A stretch of DNA of 64,000 nt from Phyllobacterium sp. OV277. Its GTDB lineage: Bacteria; Pseudomonadota; Alphaproteobacteria; Rhizobiales; Rhizobiaceae. The DNA is taken from assembly GCF_900104355.1 (NCBI RefSeq), contig NZ_FNIY01000006.1:62001-126000 (forward strand), read 5' to 3'. Below are positions 18,335 to 28,200 of this stretch, one piece after another (the first letter of the stretch is position 1; every line of letters begins with the position of its first letter). The translations under genes were made by a program, and so were the position numbers. The notes beneath the pieces were generated by a model that was not told where the DNA came from, did no database searches, and was given only the letters and a program-made list of their open reading frames with translations.

Positions 18335-19426
18335 ATGGGTATCAAATCCATTCTTTTAACGGCCACTTTTGCCCTTGGGCTTGCCACGGCGGCAGGCGCA
18401 CAGGAACGCGTCGTCAACGTGTATAACTGGTCCGATTATATTGATGACACCATCTTGGCTGATTTCACCAAGGAAACCGGCATCAAGGTTGTCTATGATA
18501 CCTTCGACTCCAATGAAATCCTCGAAACCAAGCTGTTGGCTGGCGGCACGGGGTATGACGTTGTTGTTCCAACGGCATCCTTCCTCCAGCGCCAGATTGC
18601 TGCCGGTGTTTTCCAGAAACTCGACAAGTCGAAGCTGCCGAATTTGAAAAACACATGGGACCTGATCAATCAGCGCATCGAGAAATACGATCCGGGCAAT
18701 CAGTACGCCGTCGACTACATGTGGGGAACCACTGGCCTTGGCTATAATGTCGACAAGATGAAGCAGATTCTCGGCACGGACGAACGTCCGAACTGGGACA
18801 TCCTGTTCAAGCCGGAAATGGCCGCCAAGTTCAAGGATTGCGGTATTCATGTTCTTGATTCCGCATCGGACGTGTTGCCATCAACGCTCGCTTATCTTGG
18901 TCTTGATCCGGATAGCAAGAATCCTGATGAACTCGCCAAGGGCGCGGACCTGTTGACGGCGGTTCGCCCGTCTATCCGCAAGTTCCATTCGTCCGAATAT
19001 ATCAATGCGCTGGCCGCCGGTGATATCTGCCTCGCGCTCGGCTATTCCGGTGACATTCTGCAGGCCAAGGATCGCGCAGAAAAAGCCAATGCCGGTGTAA
19101 AGGTCGATTATGCGATCCCCTCGCAGGGCGCGCAGATGTGGTTTGACGTGATGGCGATCCCTGCCGATGCGCCGCATGTGGCTGAGGCACACGAATTCAT
19201 CAATTACATCCTGCGCCCGGAAGTGGCTGCCAAAGCTTCAAATGTCGTTTCCTATGCCAACGGAAACAAGGCTTCGCAGGAGTTCATCGACAAGTCCATT
19301 CTGGAAAACCCAGCGGTTTATCCGGATGAAGCCACGCTGAAGAAGCTCTTCACGGTGACGCCTTACGATACAAAAACGCAGCGGACAGTAACGCGGCTCT
19401 GGACCAAAGTCGTAACAGGCCAGTAA
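18335..19426 (+). CDS. potF: Putrescine/polyamine ABC transporter substrate-binding protein
   Basis: Periplasmic binding protein of 363 residues with a signal peptide, MGIKSILLTATFALGLA then cleavage after AGA. The mature start ERVVNVYNWSDYIDDTILADF is highly typical of PotF/PotD polyamine receptors, as are YDTFDSNEILETKLLAGGTGYD and SYANGN near the end. GGAGG lies 5 nt upstream of this ATG, which decides it over starts at 18281 and 18323. First gene of a four-gene potFGHI transporter. A strong terminator hairpin directly after it probably lets the receptor be made in excess over the membrane components. Confidence 0.95.
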   Translation: MGIKSILLTATFALGLATAAGAQERVVNVYNWSDYIDDTILADFTKETGIKVVYDTFDSNEILETKLLAGGTGYDVVVPTASFLQRQIAAGVFQKLDKSKLPNLKNTWDLINQRIEKYDPGNQYAVDYMWGTTGLGYNVDKMKQILGTDERPNWDILFKPEMAAKFKDCGIHVLDSASDVLPSTLAYLGLDPDSKNPDELAKGADLLTAVRPSIRKFHSSEYINALAAGDICLALGYSGDILQAKDRAEKANAGVKVDYAIPSQGAQMWFDVMAIPADAPHVAEAHEFINYILRPEVAAKASNVVSYANGNKASQEFIDKSILENPAVYPDEATLKKLFTVTPYDTKTQRTVTRLWTKVVTGQ

Positions 19427-19434
19427 ATTTCGAG

Positions 19435-19464
19435 AAAACCCCGGCAGAAAATGCCGGGGTTTTT
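19435..19464 (+). terminator. Terminator/attenuator between potF and potG
   Basis: A 12-bp stem AAAACCCCGGCA with loop GAAAA and exact complement followed by five T. Its place after the receptor gene and before the ATPase gene suggests partial termination that lowers expression of potGHI. Confidence 0.9.
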
Positions 19465-19498
19465 AACATCAAGACCAAAGAAACTGCCGGGGCAAATC

Positions 19499-20644
19499 AT
19501 GAAATCACTGGGAAGCTTTCGCCGTAAATTCGCACCTTGGAACGATCCTGAAGCAAAACCCTATATTTCCTTCGAAAATGTAACCAAGAAGTTCGGCGAC
19601 TTCACCGCTGTCGATGATTTATCCCTGACGATTTATAACAGGGAATTCTTTGCCCTTTTAGGCGCTTCGGGCTGTGGCAAGTCCACGCTGTTGCGTATGC
19701 TTGCCGGGTTTGAAGAGCCGACCTCCGGTCGCATCCTGCTCGATGGCCAGGATTTGCGCGGTATTCCGCCCTATAAGCGGCCCGTTAACATGATGTTCCA
19801 GTCCTATGCCCTGTTCCCGCATATGACGGTGGAAGGCAATATCGCTTTTGGTCTCAGGCAGGACGGCATGCCGAAGAACGAGATCGAGGCGCGTGTCGCC
19901 GAAATGCTGAAGCTGGTGAAACTGGAGCAATTCGCCAAGCGCAAACCGCATCAGCTTTCCGGCGGTCAGCGTCAACGTGTGGCGCTTGCCCGCTGTGTTG
20001 CCAAACGGCCGAAAGTTCTGCTGCTGGATGAGCCTCTCGGCGCGCTCGACAAGAAGCTGCGCGAAGAAACGCAGTTCGAGTTGATGGACCTGCAGATGAA
20101 GCTTGGCCTCACCTTCGTGGTCGTGACACACGATCAGGAAGAAGCCATGACCATGGCCGACCGTATTGCCGTCATGGACAAAGGCAAGGTCAAGCAGGTG
20201 GCGACACCTGCCGAAGTCTATGAAGCACCAAATTCGAAATTTGTTGCCGACTTCATCGGCAATGTGAACATGTTTGAAGGCACAGTTTCGACTGTGGTTC
20301 CCGGCAAAGTCGATATCAACGTTCCTGCCGACAAGATCACCATCCGCACCGACGCAACACGCGATTGCTCGGCTGGCCAGCCGGTCGGCTTCGCTATCCG
20401 CCCGGAAAAAATCCGCCTCAGCCGCAAAGAGCCCGCTGATACCAGCATCAATGCTGCCCATGGCGAACTCTATGATATTGCCTATTTCGGCGACATGACC
20501 GTTTTCCATGTGCGGCTTGAAAGCGGACGCATCATCAAGGCGGCCAGCCTCAATGCGGTGCGCACGGTCGACAATCCACTTGGTTATGACGATATGGTTT
20601 GGGTCAATTTCGATACCGATGCCGGTATCCTGCTGACAGCATAG
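19499..20644 (+). CDS. potG: Polyamine ABC transporter ATP-binding protein
   Basis: Cytoplasmic ATPase of 381 residues energising the PotFGHI importer. Walker A is LLGASGCGKSTLL, the signature motif is LSGGQRQRVALARC, Walker B is LLLDEPLGALDKKLR, and the switch His is in VVTHDQEE. After about residue 240 comes the C-terminal TOBE regulatory domain with GFAIRPEKIRLS. The annotated ATG is at 19499; a start at 19451 would lie inside the terminator hairpin and is rejected. The downstream permease gene begins 11 nt after its stop. Confidence 0.95.
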   Translation: MKSLGSFRRKFAPWNDPEAKPYISFENVTKKFGDFTAVDDLSLTIYNREFFALLGASGCGKSTLLRMLAGFEEPTSGRILLDGQDLRGIPPYKRPVNMMFQSYALFPHMTVEGNIAFGLRQDGMPKNEIEARVAEMLKLVKLEQFAKRKPHQLSGGQRQRVALARCVAKRPKVLLLDEPLGALDKKLREETQFELMDLQMKLGLTFVVVTHDQEEAMTMADRIAVMDKGKVKQVATPAEVYEAPNSKFVADFIGNVNMFEGTVSTVVPGKVDINVPADKITIRTDATRDCSAGQPVGFAIRPEKIRLSRKEPADTSINAAHGELYDIAYFGDMTVFHVRLESGRIIKAASLNAVRTVDNPLGYDDMVWVNFDTDAGILLTA

Positions 20645-20655
20645 GGGGCGATGTC

Positions 20656-21567
20656 ATGCAAAAATTGATAGCATCGGTCGTCAGCAGGCTGGTTATCAGC
20701 GTTCCCTATCTGTGGATGCTGATCTTCTTTCTCATCCCCTTCATCATCGTCTTCAAGATTTCACTCTCGCAGGTGACGATGGCAATCCCGCCCTATACGC
20801 CAACGATTGATATTTGGGCTGGCTGGCAAGGTTTCATCAACAGCATCTCGCAGTTCTCGTGGGACAATTATGTGTTCCTCGGAAGCGATCCGCTTTATGT
20901 CAAAGCCTATATCTCAAGCGTGATCATCGCTGGTATTTCGACGTTTCTGACGCTGCTCGTCGGTTATCCCATCGCTTACGGTATGGCGCGGGCCCCTGCC
21001 ACTGTCCGCTCGACCCTGTTGATGTTGGTCATCCTGCCGTTCTGGACAAGTTTCCTTATCCGCGTCTATGCGTGGATCGGTATTCTGAAGCCCGAGGGCC
21101 TGCTCAACCAGTTTCTGATCTGGGCCAACGTCATCGATACGCCGTTGAATATTCTGAACACGAATACTGCTGTGCTGATCGGCATCGTCTATTCCTATCT
21201 GCCGTTTCTCGTGTTGCCGATTTATTCGACGCTGGAAAAGATGGATTATTCGCTCGTCGAAGCGGCTGAAGATCTCGGTTGCCCGCCGATCACTGCTTTC
21301 TGGAAAATCACATTTCCACTCTCACTGCCCGGCGTCGTCGCCGGGTGTTTCCTTGTCTTCATTCCGGCAGTGGGCGAGTTCGTTATCCCCGATCTGCTCG
21401 GTGGTTCTGAAACGCTGATGATCGGCAAGACGCTGTGGAACGAGTTCTCCGCCAATCGTGACTGGCCGCTATCTTCTGCGGTCGCAGTCGTTCTGCTGGC
21501 GCTGCTTGTGGTGCCGATTGTGCTGTTCCAGCGCTCGGAAGCCAAAGCCCAGGAAAGCGAGAAGTGA
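20656..21567 (+). CDS. potH: Polyamine ABC transporter permease
   Basis: Inner-membrane permease of 303 residues with about six membrane segments, the first at VVSRLVISVPYLWMLIFFLIP (within residues 7-30). The cytoplasmic EAA-type loop reads LVEAAEDLGCPPITAFWKITFPLSLPG about residues 200-225 (within that span), which docks on PotG. It shares the PotH/PotB character with a long periplasmic first loop. GGGGGCGA about 5 nt upstream sets the start. The stop codon overlaps the region just ahead of potI. Confidence 0.94.
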   Translation: MQKLIASVVSRLVISVPYLWMLIFFLIPFIIVFKISLSQVTMAIPPYTPTIDIWAGWQGFINSISQFSWDNYVFLGSDPLYVKAYISSVIIAGISTFLTLLVGYPIAYGMARAPATVRSTLLMLVILPFWTSFLIRVYAWIGILKPEGLLNQFLIWANVIDTPLNILNTNTAVLIGIVYSYLPFLVLPIYSTLEKMDYSLVEAAEDLGCPPITAFWKITFPLSLPGVVAGCFLVFIPAVGEFVIPDLLGGSETLMIGKTLWNEFSANRDWPLSSAVAVVLLALLVVPIVLFQRSEAKAQESEK

Positions 21568-21568
21568 C

Positions 21569-22387
21569 ATGAACACAACCTGGTCCCGCTTTAATATTGT
21601 CTCATTGGTCATCGGCTTTGCATTTCTGTATCTGCCGATTGTCCTGCTGGTTGTGTTCTCCTTCAACGAGTCGCGCCTCGTCACTGTCTGGGCGGGGTTC
21701 TCGACCAAATGGTATGTATCCCTGTTCAACAATAAGAGCTTCATTGATGCGGCATGGGTGACCATCCGCGTCGGCCTGATCTCGGCAACAGTTGCGACAA
21801 TTCTGGGAACACTCGGCGCACTGGCGCTGACGCGCTACACCCGCTTTCGCGGCCGGATGCTGTTTTCAGCGATGATCTATGCGCCGCTGGTCATGCCTGA
21901 AGTGATTACCGGCCTGTCGCTGCTTTTGCTGTTTGTGGCTATCGGTTTTGACCGGGGCATCTGGACGGTTACGCTCGCCCATATCACCTTCACCATGTGT
22001 TTCGTGGCCGTGGTGGTGCAGTCTCGTCTGGTGACGTTCGACCGCTCGCTTGAGGAAGCGGCGATGGATCTGGGTGCAACGCCTGTTACGACCTTCTTCA
22101 AGGTGACGCTGCCGGTGATCCTGCCAGCCGTTGTTTCAGGCTGGATGCTGGCCTTTACCCTGTCGCTTGATGATCTGGTGATTTCAAGCTTCACATCCGG
22201 GCCGGGTGCGACCACCTTGCCGATGCGCATCTACTCGCAGGTTCGCTTGGGAGTAACGCCGGAGATCAACGCTGCCTGTACCATCCTGATTGCCATTGTT
22301 GCGGTGGGCGTGGTCATCGCGTCGGTAGCCAATAAACGCCGCGAGGTGCAGAAGGCGCGTGACGAACAGGCAGCGGCCCGTCACTGA
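21569..22387 (+). CDS. potI: Polyamine ABC transporter permease
   Basis: Second permease, 272 residues, with six membrane segments beginning VSLVIGFAFLYLPIVLLVVF. The EAA loop reads LEEAAMDLGATPVTTFFKVTLP. It pairs with PotH to form the membrane channel. The ATG starts 1 nt after the potH stop, and GGAAAGCGAGAAG lies just upstream. It is the last gene of the operon, convergent with the AsmA gene after only 10 bp. Confidence 0.94.
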   Translation: MNTTWSRFNIVSLVIGFAFLYLPIVLLVVFSFNESRLVTVWAGFSTKWYVSLFNNKSFIDAAWVTIRVGLISATVATILGTLGALALTRYTRFRGRMLFSAMIYAPLVMPEVITGLSLLLLFVAIGFDRGIWTVTLAHITFTMCFVAVVVQSRLVTFDRSLEEAAMDLGATPVTTFFKVTLPVILPAVVSGWMLAFTLSLDDLVISSFTSGPGATTLPMRIYSQVRLGVTPEINAACTILIAIVAVGVVIASVANKRREVQKARDEQAAARH

Positions 22388-22397
22388 AAACCGGGGT

Positions 22398-24359
22398 TCA
22401 ATTCGCCGGTGTGATAATCGGCGAAATGAACGGGTTGTCCCATGAACCGCCGATAAAGAAACGCGTGTGGTTGAAGGTCTGCACGGGCTTCTGGTCCGCG
22501 GGCGCTGCAGGTTGGGGGGTAGCCTCCGCCGGGGCTGGCGTTGTTGCGGGGGCAGGGGTTGTCGTCGCCGGTGCGGGCGCTGGTGTTGGGGCTGGAGCAG
22601 GCGTGGCGACCGGCATTGCGTAGTCTCCGGTCAGAGCCAGACTCTTGCCGATCAGCGTGACAATACCGGCAAAGTTCAAAACGCCTGATTTCATCTGGAC
22701 CTGCGCCGTATCGAGCGCGGCTACACCATCCATGATATTGGCCTTGATCTCCATCCGGTCAAATGCCAGCCAGGCATCCGTTTTTTCGTTCAAGCTGAAA
22801 AACCGGTCTGTTTTGGCCTTGTTGAGCAGGTTGTTGAAATCGAGGCTTTTGATCTGCCCGGTGCCAAAACGCATGCTCAGCGTCCCCTTGGCGTTTTCCA
22901 TTGCGGATGACCACCGGGTGATCGGGCCTTTAAGGACTACGGAGATTGTGCCTTTACCAAGCTCAAAACGGTTGCCCAGACCCAGCAATGGGGCAATGGA
23001 TGCGCTGTTCACGTCGGTTCCGTTGAGGCGTAATTCGCCTGTGGCACCGCCATCGCCTTCTTCAGCCAGCTGAAAACTCGCCGCGACCGAACCGTTGAAC
23101 GCCGATGCCTCGCCAATATCAAAAATAGCCCGACCGTTGCGCACCTGCGCCGTTGCCGCAACATTGGTGAGATTGATCGAACCTGCTGTCGCCTTCTGGG
23201 TGGAAACGCGTAAATCGACATTGGCCTGTTTAAGAAAACGGGTGTCGATAACCGCGTTCGAATTGGCTGAACCGTCCGGTAGCGGCATGAAGCCTGACAG
23301 AACAGAGCGAAGATCAAGTGTTTCGAAAGCCAGCGTTCCGGTAATGCTCGGCGTCCCATCATTCAGAACGATCTCAATGCCACCCTTGGCCGGATTGTCG
23401 TTGAGTGTTGCGGTCAGCCCGTCCATTTTCATGCGGTTGGCTGAGCCTGAAACGGTCGCATCAAGCGCAAAGCTGCCGATGGGCGCGCCGGGAATTGACG
23501 GTGTTTTCGACCATTCCAAGGTTCGGCGCAGGGAAGGCGAGGTCAGGGACAGGGTACCCTGAAAAAACTGGTTCTTCGAGATATTAGCTGAACCGTTAAA
23601 GGCGAGGGTCAAAGGCGTCGATGTGAGGTTGACCTGAAGCGGGCTCGTGCCGCCTGCCAGAAGCAGCAGGGCCTTGCTTGCCGAACTGTCGATCTCGGTT
23701 TCTTCACCATGCCAGATGGCATTGCCGCGAAAACTCGCAACACCCGATGTTTGCGGCCATTCGAAAACACCGCTGATGCTGGAAATCTGCTCTTCTGCAC
23801 CATTGAGCGGGCGTTTGAACGTCACTACTGCGTCTTCAAGCCGTATGCGGCCGAAAGGCTGTGACGATACATTGCTCATATCCGGTTTTGCCGGATTGGC
23901 TTCGATAGCGGCCCGGGCTTCACGCATGACATCGCCAACGCGGCCATCGGTTTTGGCCAGCGATTCGCCGATTTGCGAAAGGCTCTTGATCGGTTCATCG
24001 ATGACAAAGCGCGGGCGGATAAGCTTGGTCTCGGTGAATTCGGTGCGTCCCATCAGCGCCGAGATCAGCGACAGGTCAACCTCAATGCGTTCAGCTTTCA
24101 TGAAGGGCGTGCCTCCACTCTGCCATGGGTTTCGTATTGTCACGTCGCCAAGCGACGCGGAAAAGACCGGAAAGAAAGAAATCTGCGGCGTTTGGCGGGA
24201 TTCAACGCTGTAGCCCGTCCAGTTGCTGAGTTCCTGAATTAGCCGGGCGCGAATAACATCCGTGCTGACGAGGTAAGGTATGGCGGCAAGGAGACCCGCG
24301 GCAACGAGAGCCAATAGAATGATCGTTGCGAGAATGTTCCTCGGCCTGTACCAGGACAT
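22398..24359 (-). CDS. asmA: AsmA family protein
   Basis: Envelope protein of 653 residues anchored by one N-terminal membrane helix (ILATIILLALVAAGLLAAIPY, about residues 9-29, given in part). The AsmA domain follows: ELSNWTGYSVESRQ, LGDVTIRNPW, and a long beta-rich body. It ends with the usual TLSMRFGTGQIKSLDFNNLL and GDYAMPV segments. Members are large bridge-like periplasmic proteins thought to influence outer-membrane lipid content. The C-terminus carries an Ala/Pro/Thr-rich linker (about residues 583-622) and a final FNHTRFFIGGSWDNP tail. A single-gene unit with a 124-bp gap upstream. Confidence 0.88.
   Translation of the reverse strand: MSWYRPRNILATIILLALVAAGLLAAIPYLVSTDVIRARLIQELSNWTGYSVESRQTPQISFFPVFSASLGDVTIRNPWQSGGTPFMKAERIEVDLSLISALMGRTEFTETKLIRPRFVIDEPIKSLSQIGESLAKTDGRVGDVMREARAAIEANPAKPDMSNVSSQPFGRIRLEDAVVTFKRPLNGAEEQISSISGVFEWPQTSGVASFRGNAIWHGEETEIDSSASKALLLLAGGTSPLQVNLTSTPLTLAFNGSANISKNQFFQGTLSLTSPSLRRTLEWSKTPSIPGAPIGSFALDATVSGSANRMKMDGLTATLNDNPAKGGIEIVLNDGTPSITGTLAFETLDLRSVLSGFMPLPDGSANSNAVIDTRFLKQANVDLRVSTQKATAGSINLTNVAATAQVRNGRAIFDIGEASAFNGSVAASFQLAEEGDGGATGELRLNGTDVNSASIAPLLGLGNRFELGKGTISVVLKGPITRWSSAMENAKGTLSMRFGTGQIKSLDFNNLLNKAKTDRFFSLNEKTDAWLAFDRMEIKANIMDGVAALDTAQVQMKSGVLNFAGIVTLIGKSLALTGDYAMPVATPAPAPTPAPAPATTTPAPATTPAPAEATPQPAAPADQKPVQTFNHTRFFIGGSWDNPFISPIITPAN
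22494..22613 (-). repeat. Ala/Pro/Thr-rich low-complexity coding repeat in asmA
   Basis: Repeated PAPA/TTPAPA codons encode a flexible linker before the last 30 residues of AsmA. GC-rich and repetitive, so it is a likely site of length variation between strains. Confidence 0.8.
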
Positions 24360-24515
24360 GAATATTTCCGATGTCTACACTGCTTCCGGGTGCGCGCCGG
24401 AAAGGTTTCACGCTTCACCTTCTACGGTTTAGCGATCATCCGTTGCAATTCAAGGCCTCCACGCCTTTAGCGGCCAATTTGTTGCAGAGCGTTTGCCATC
24501 ACATTGAGGGTTGAA

Positions 24516-24538
24516 TGAGGCAATCGGCGATTGCCTCA
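24516..24538. other. Perfect hairpin after the reductase gene
   Basis: TGAGGCAATC, spacer GGC, GATTGCCTCA. It lies 20 bp beyond the stop codon of the minus-strand reductase gene. There is no T tract, so a weak terminator or mRNA 3-prime stabiliser is possible. Confidence 0.5.
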
Positions 24539-24558
24539 GGCTTTGTCAGGCACCGGAG

Positions 24559-25119
24559 CTAAGCATGTTCGAGAACATTCGCATGGGGTGCCGGTGCGCG
24601 TGACAGCCATGACGCATAGGATGTCCCGGCTTTTCGCAGCGTTTCGTCATCCGCTTTCATGGTCTCATACACGACAAAGGGTTCGGCCAAGGGAAGGCCG
24701 CAACGGTTGGCCATGGACCGCAAGGGGTTGAGCAATGCACTGACAGGCATCAGGTTGACGCCCTGCGGCGTGTAGGCTGCTGGTGTGTTGCCCACCGTGG
24801 TCGCGATGAACAGGGGCGTTCCCTCAAGTAACCGGCCCTCATTCTCGTAATTGATGTAATACATGCGGGTCAGTACGGCGTTTTGCCATGCCTGCAGGAT
24901 TGGCGGTGCAGCATACCACTGGATCGGAAACTGATAGACAATGCGGTCAGCCGAAAGCAGGCGCTCGACTTCTGCGTCACTGTCGATGTTCCCGTCCGGA
25001 TAGGCTGCCTGAACGTCAAACACTTCCGTGCCGGGGATTTGCATTGCTGCGTTGGCCAAAGCGCGGTTGGCGCGTGACTGTTTGAAATCAGGGTGGAATA
25101 TGAGGATCAATGTTTTCAT
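24559..25119 (-). CDS. NAD(P)H oxidoreductase, flavodoxin-fold (KefF/MdaB-like)
   Basis: Cytoplasmic flavoprotein of 186 residues from the NAD(P)H quinone reductase/flavodoxin_2 family. It starts MKTLILIFHPDFKQSRANRA, with the flavin phosphate loop in HPDFKQSRAN. It continues with VYQFPIQWYAAPPILQAWQNAVL, the classic FMN/quinone site (given as two overlapping pieces VYQFPIQWYAAPP and LQAWQNAVL), and TTVGNTPAAY. AAGGAGA about 9 nt upstream sets the start at 25119 rather than 25152. Likely role: quinone or dye reduction and oxidative-stress defence. No neighbouring regulator or KefC-type channel was seen. Confidence 0.85.
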   Translation of the reverse strand: MKTLILIFHPDFKQSRANRALANAAMQIPGTEVFDVQAAYPDGNIDSDAEVERLLSADRIVYQFPIQWYAAPPILQAWQNAVLTRMYYINYENEGRLLEGTPLFIATTVGNTPAAYTPQGVNLMPVSALLNPLRSMANRCGLPLAEPFVVYETMKADDETLRKAGTSYASWLSRAPAPHANVLEHA

Positions 25120-25210
25120 GATTGGCTTTCTCCTTTGTCTGGAGAATGCCAATCAGGGTTAAATCAATCCAACAGATGATTTGTATATCAGATTATTTGG
25201 CTGGTCGATT

Positions 25211-28200
25211 TTAGTCGGCGAGAACGCGGGTCGACGGGAAGCTGATTTCGACCATGGTTCCGCGTCCGGGCGTTGAGTCGATGGAGAAGCTCGCCCTATT
25301 TGCCTCGGCCATGGCTTTGGTCAGCGGCAGGCCAAGACCAGTCCCATCCGTGCGCGCATGCTTTGGCGTGGTGATCTGCTTGTAGGGCCGCAATGCCTGT
25401 TCGACTTCCTGCCGCGTCATGCCGATGCCCGTGTCCCGCACGCGCAGAAGTACATCGCCGCTGGGCTCGTAGCTGGTCGAGATGATTACCTGTCCGCCGG
25501 GTCCGGTAAAGCGGATGGCATTGGACAGGAGATTGAGGGCAATCTGCGTGATCGAGCGCTGATCCGCGACGATATCTGGCAGACGCGATGTCAGGCTGGA
25601 GCGGATGATTACCCGCTCGCGATTGGCCTGTGGCTGCATAATCGCCACGGCTTCGGTCAGGGCTTCATTCAGCGATACGGCCTGGAAGTCGAACTCAACG
25701 GCACCCGCTTCGATCTTCGAAATATCGAGCAGATCATTGACGAGCGACAGCACATGATTGCCGGAGCGGCTGATATCATTGAGATAGTCACGATAGCGCT
25801 CATTGCCGATAGGGCCGAATTTCTCGTCCGCCATCAACTCCGAGAAGCCGATGATTGCATTGAGCGGTGTGCGGATTTCGTGGCTGATCCGAGCCAGAAA
25901 TTCGCTCTTCTGGCTGGAGGTGCGCTCCGCCTCGCGTTTGGCGCTGACCAGTTCTTCTTCGGCCTGCTTCCAATGCGTGATGTCGCGCAACACGACACAA
26001 AAGCCCTTTGACGCGTCAAGTTTGCCAATGGTCATAAACAGGGGAATGAACCGTCCCTTGCTCTCGCGGCCGATAACTTCGCGGCCATCATTGAGAACAC
26101 TGGCAACGCCATTGTCGGAAAGGCTGCTGACGTAGTCCATCGCGGCCCGCTGGCTCTCAATGGCAAAAAGCAGGGAAAATGCCTTGCCTTCCACTTCTTG
26201 CGGGTCATAGCCAAACAGCGCCGCAGCCGAGTGGTTGATCGAGCGGATTGCACCGGCGGAATCAAGCAGGATAACCCCATCCGTTGCCGTATCAAGAATG
26301 GCGTTAAGCTCATCGATCCGCGTTTGCAGAAGCTGCCGCTCGCTGTCGTCAAAACGCTGTTCCTGCGTCTGGACAAGCGGGGCCTGTGCTTCCGGCGAAA
26401 GGGCGAGCATCAAGGCACGTTCGCCGTCTTCGTCCCAGCGCACCGCCTGCAAATGAGCCTGCACGCGCTTGGTTGTGTCATTGCTGAGGCGCAGGTTCAC
26501 ACCATCAGCTTCCTCACCGTCGGTCTGGTCAGGGGTCTCGGCAAAAAGCGCATTCAGCCCCCCGGCGGCATTAATGGCGTCATGCGATTCATAAAGCGTA
26601 GCGTCGAGCAGCGTCTTGTTGGCATAAAGAAGAATGCCGTGGCGATGGATCAGAACGGGAAGGGGCAGCGCCGCCAGAATGGCGGTATCCACGCCCTGCC
26701 GCGCCTTTGTCCGGATGTTTTCGGCAAAATCTTTTTCCGGCGTGATTGCAGTTGCAGCCTTACCAGCCGATGCGTCGTAACCCGGACCAACAACTTCCGC
26801 AGCAGGAACCGGCGGCGCAACTGGCTCCGATTTCGTCGATCCGGTGGCGGGTTGCCCGGATGTCACTTTAACATCCACGACAACGGGTGCAGGAATAGGG
26901 TCCAATTCCTTTGGGTTGTCAGCAAGAACTTCGCGGCGAAGGCGCTCTGCGATTTCCCTGAAAGCATTGCGCTCCGCATCATTCAGCCGGCCATCATCGC
27001 GTGGAAGACGATTGGTCTTCAGGGGAATAACATTTCCCTCGATCGGTTCGGGTCTGGTTTCGTCGCGTGGTGTTTCGACCTGTGCTTCAGGTGTAACGGC
27101 AATGGCAGGTTTTTCGCCATTGAATGCATCCACTGGCATGGCTGGTTCGGGAGCCAGTACCTTGCCGATGGCCTCAGGGTCGGTTGTAACATCGCCCATC
27201 CGGGCAACGCCAAAACCACGAAAGCCCATGAAAACCCGCTCGCGCGAGTAGATCGGCAGGGCCGCCAGTTCGATGGGAACGCGCAAATCGGTGCCCTCGA
27301 TGGGCCATTGGACTGTCCGGCCTGACCACGTATCACGCCGTTCCAGCAGATCGGCTATCTCGCCGCCGCTATCCAGCCCATAAACCTTGGCGACATCGCG
27401 GAAGGACTTTCCGATCACATCAGCCGAATTGGGTCCGACAGCGCCAACAAACTCCGGCGATACTTCATTGAATTTGGCATCCGCATCCACTTTCCAGACA
27501 AACCGGGCAGGGGTGTCCGATGGCCTGTATTGAAAAGCACTGCTTTCGGACGCCGTATCAGCCTTTTGCTCGGCTACCGGTTCAGGGACAGTTTCAGCGA
27601 TTGGTTCAACGGCATTATTTTGCGGTGCGCCGGTATCCTGTGCGATCACCATTTGCGGTGGGAGAACAGGCTCCGGCAGCTTTTCATCAACCGTTGCTGA
27701 TTGCCCGGTATTTCGGTTGATGTCCTCAATGGCGAACAGCAGGTGCAGGGCAGGGCTGTCGGTCAGCCGCGCGATCCCTGTTGGCACGAAACCGCCCGAT
27801 GCCTGTACTGGTCGCTTGACGAGCCTGTTGCGTTCCAGACGCACTTCGCGCACCAGATCGCCCAAAATCTTGTCGCTGAACCCGATGGCGCGAAACTGGT
27901 CCGATGCCGCCAGCACCTTGCCTGTGGCATCAATCATCGCCGCATGGGTCGTGCTGTCACCGAAACCCTTGATCGCGAGGGTTGCAATTTCCGCTTCCGA
28001 TGTCATCCGCGATGTATTGGCGATGGAGAGCAGGATTGCCGGTTCGCCGCGCGGCAGGGTCAGATCGCTTGCCTGAAATGTCAGGATGCGGCTGGCCAGT
28101 CCAAACGCCACGCGCAGGGAAACTGTACGGCCATGACCGATCGCGGGAAAGCCATCGAGTGCCATAAGCTGGCGCCGCGCCTGAACGTTGAGCACTGATC

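Noticed and set aside
19451-19498. Earlier start for potG
   Set aside because: It falls inside the terminator hairpin loop and stem, so it cannot be a sensible initiation site.
19658-20509. A 283-codon minus-strand frame antisense to potG
   Set aside because: The ABC ATPase on the plus strand has intact Walker and signature motifs, so the antisense frame is chance.
22494-22613. Repeated GC-rich motif that could look like a CRISPR or minisatellite
   Set aside because: It is a coding Ala/Pro/Thr linker in asmA with no spacer-repeat pattern. No CRISPR array was seen anywhere.
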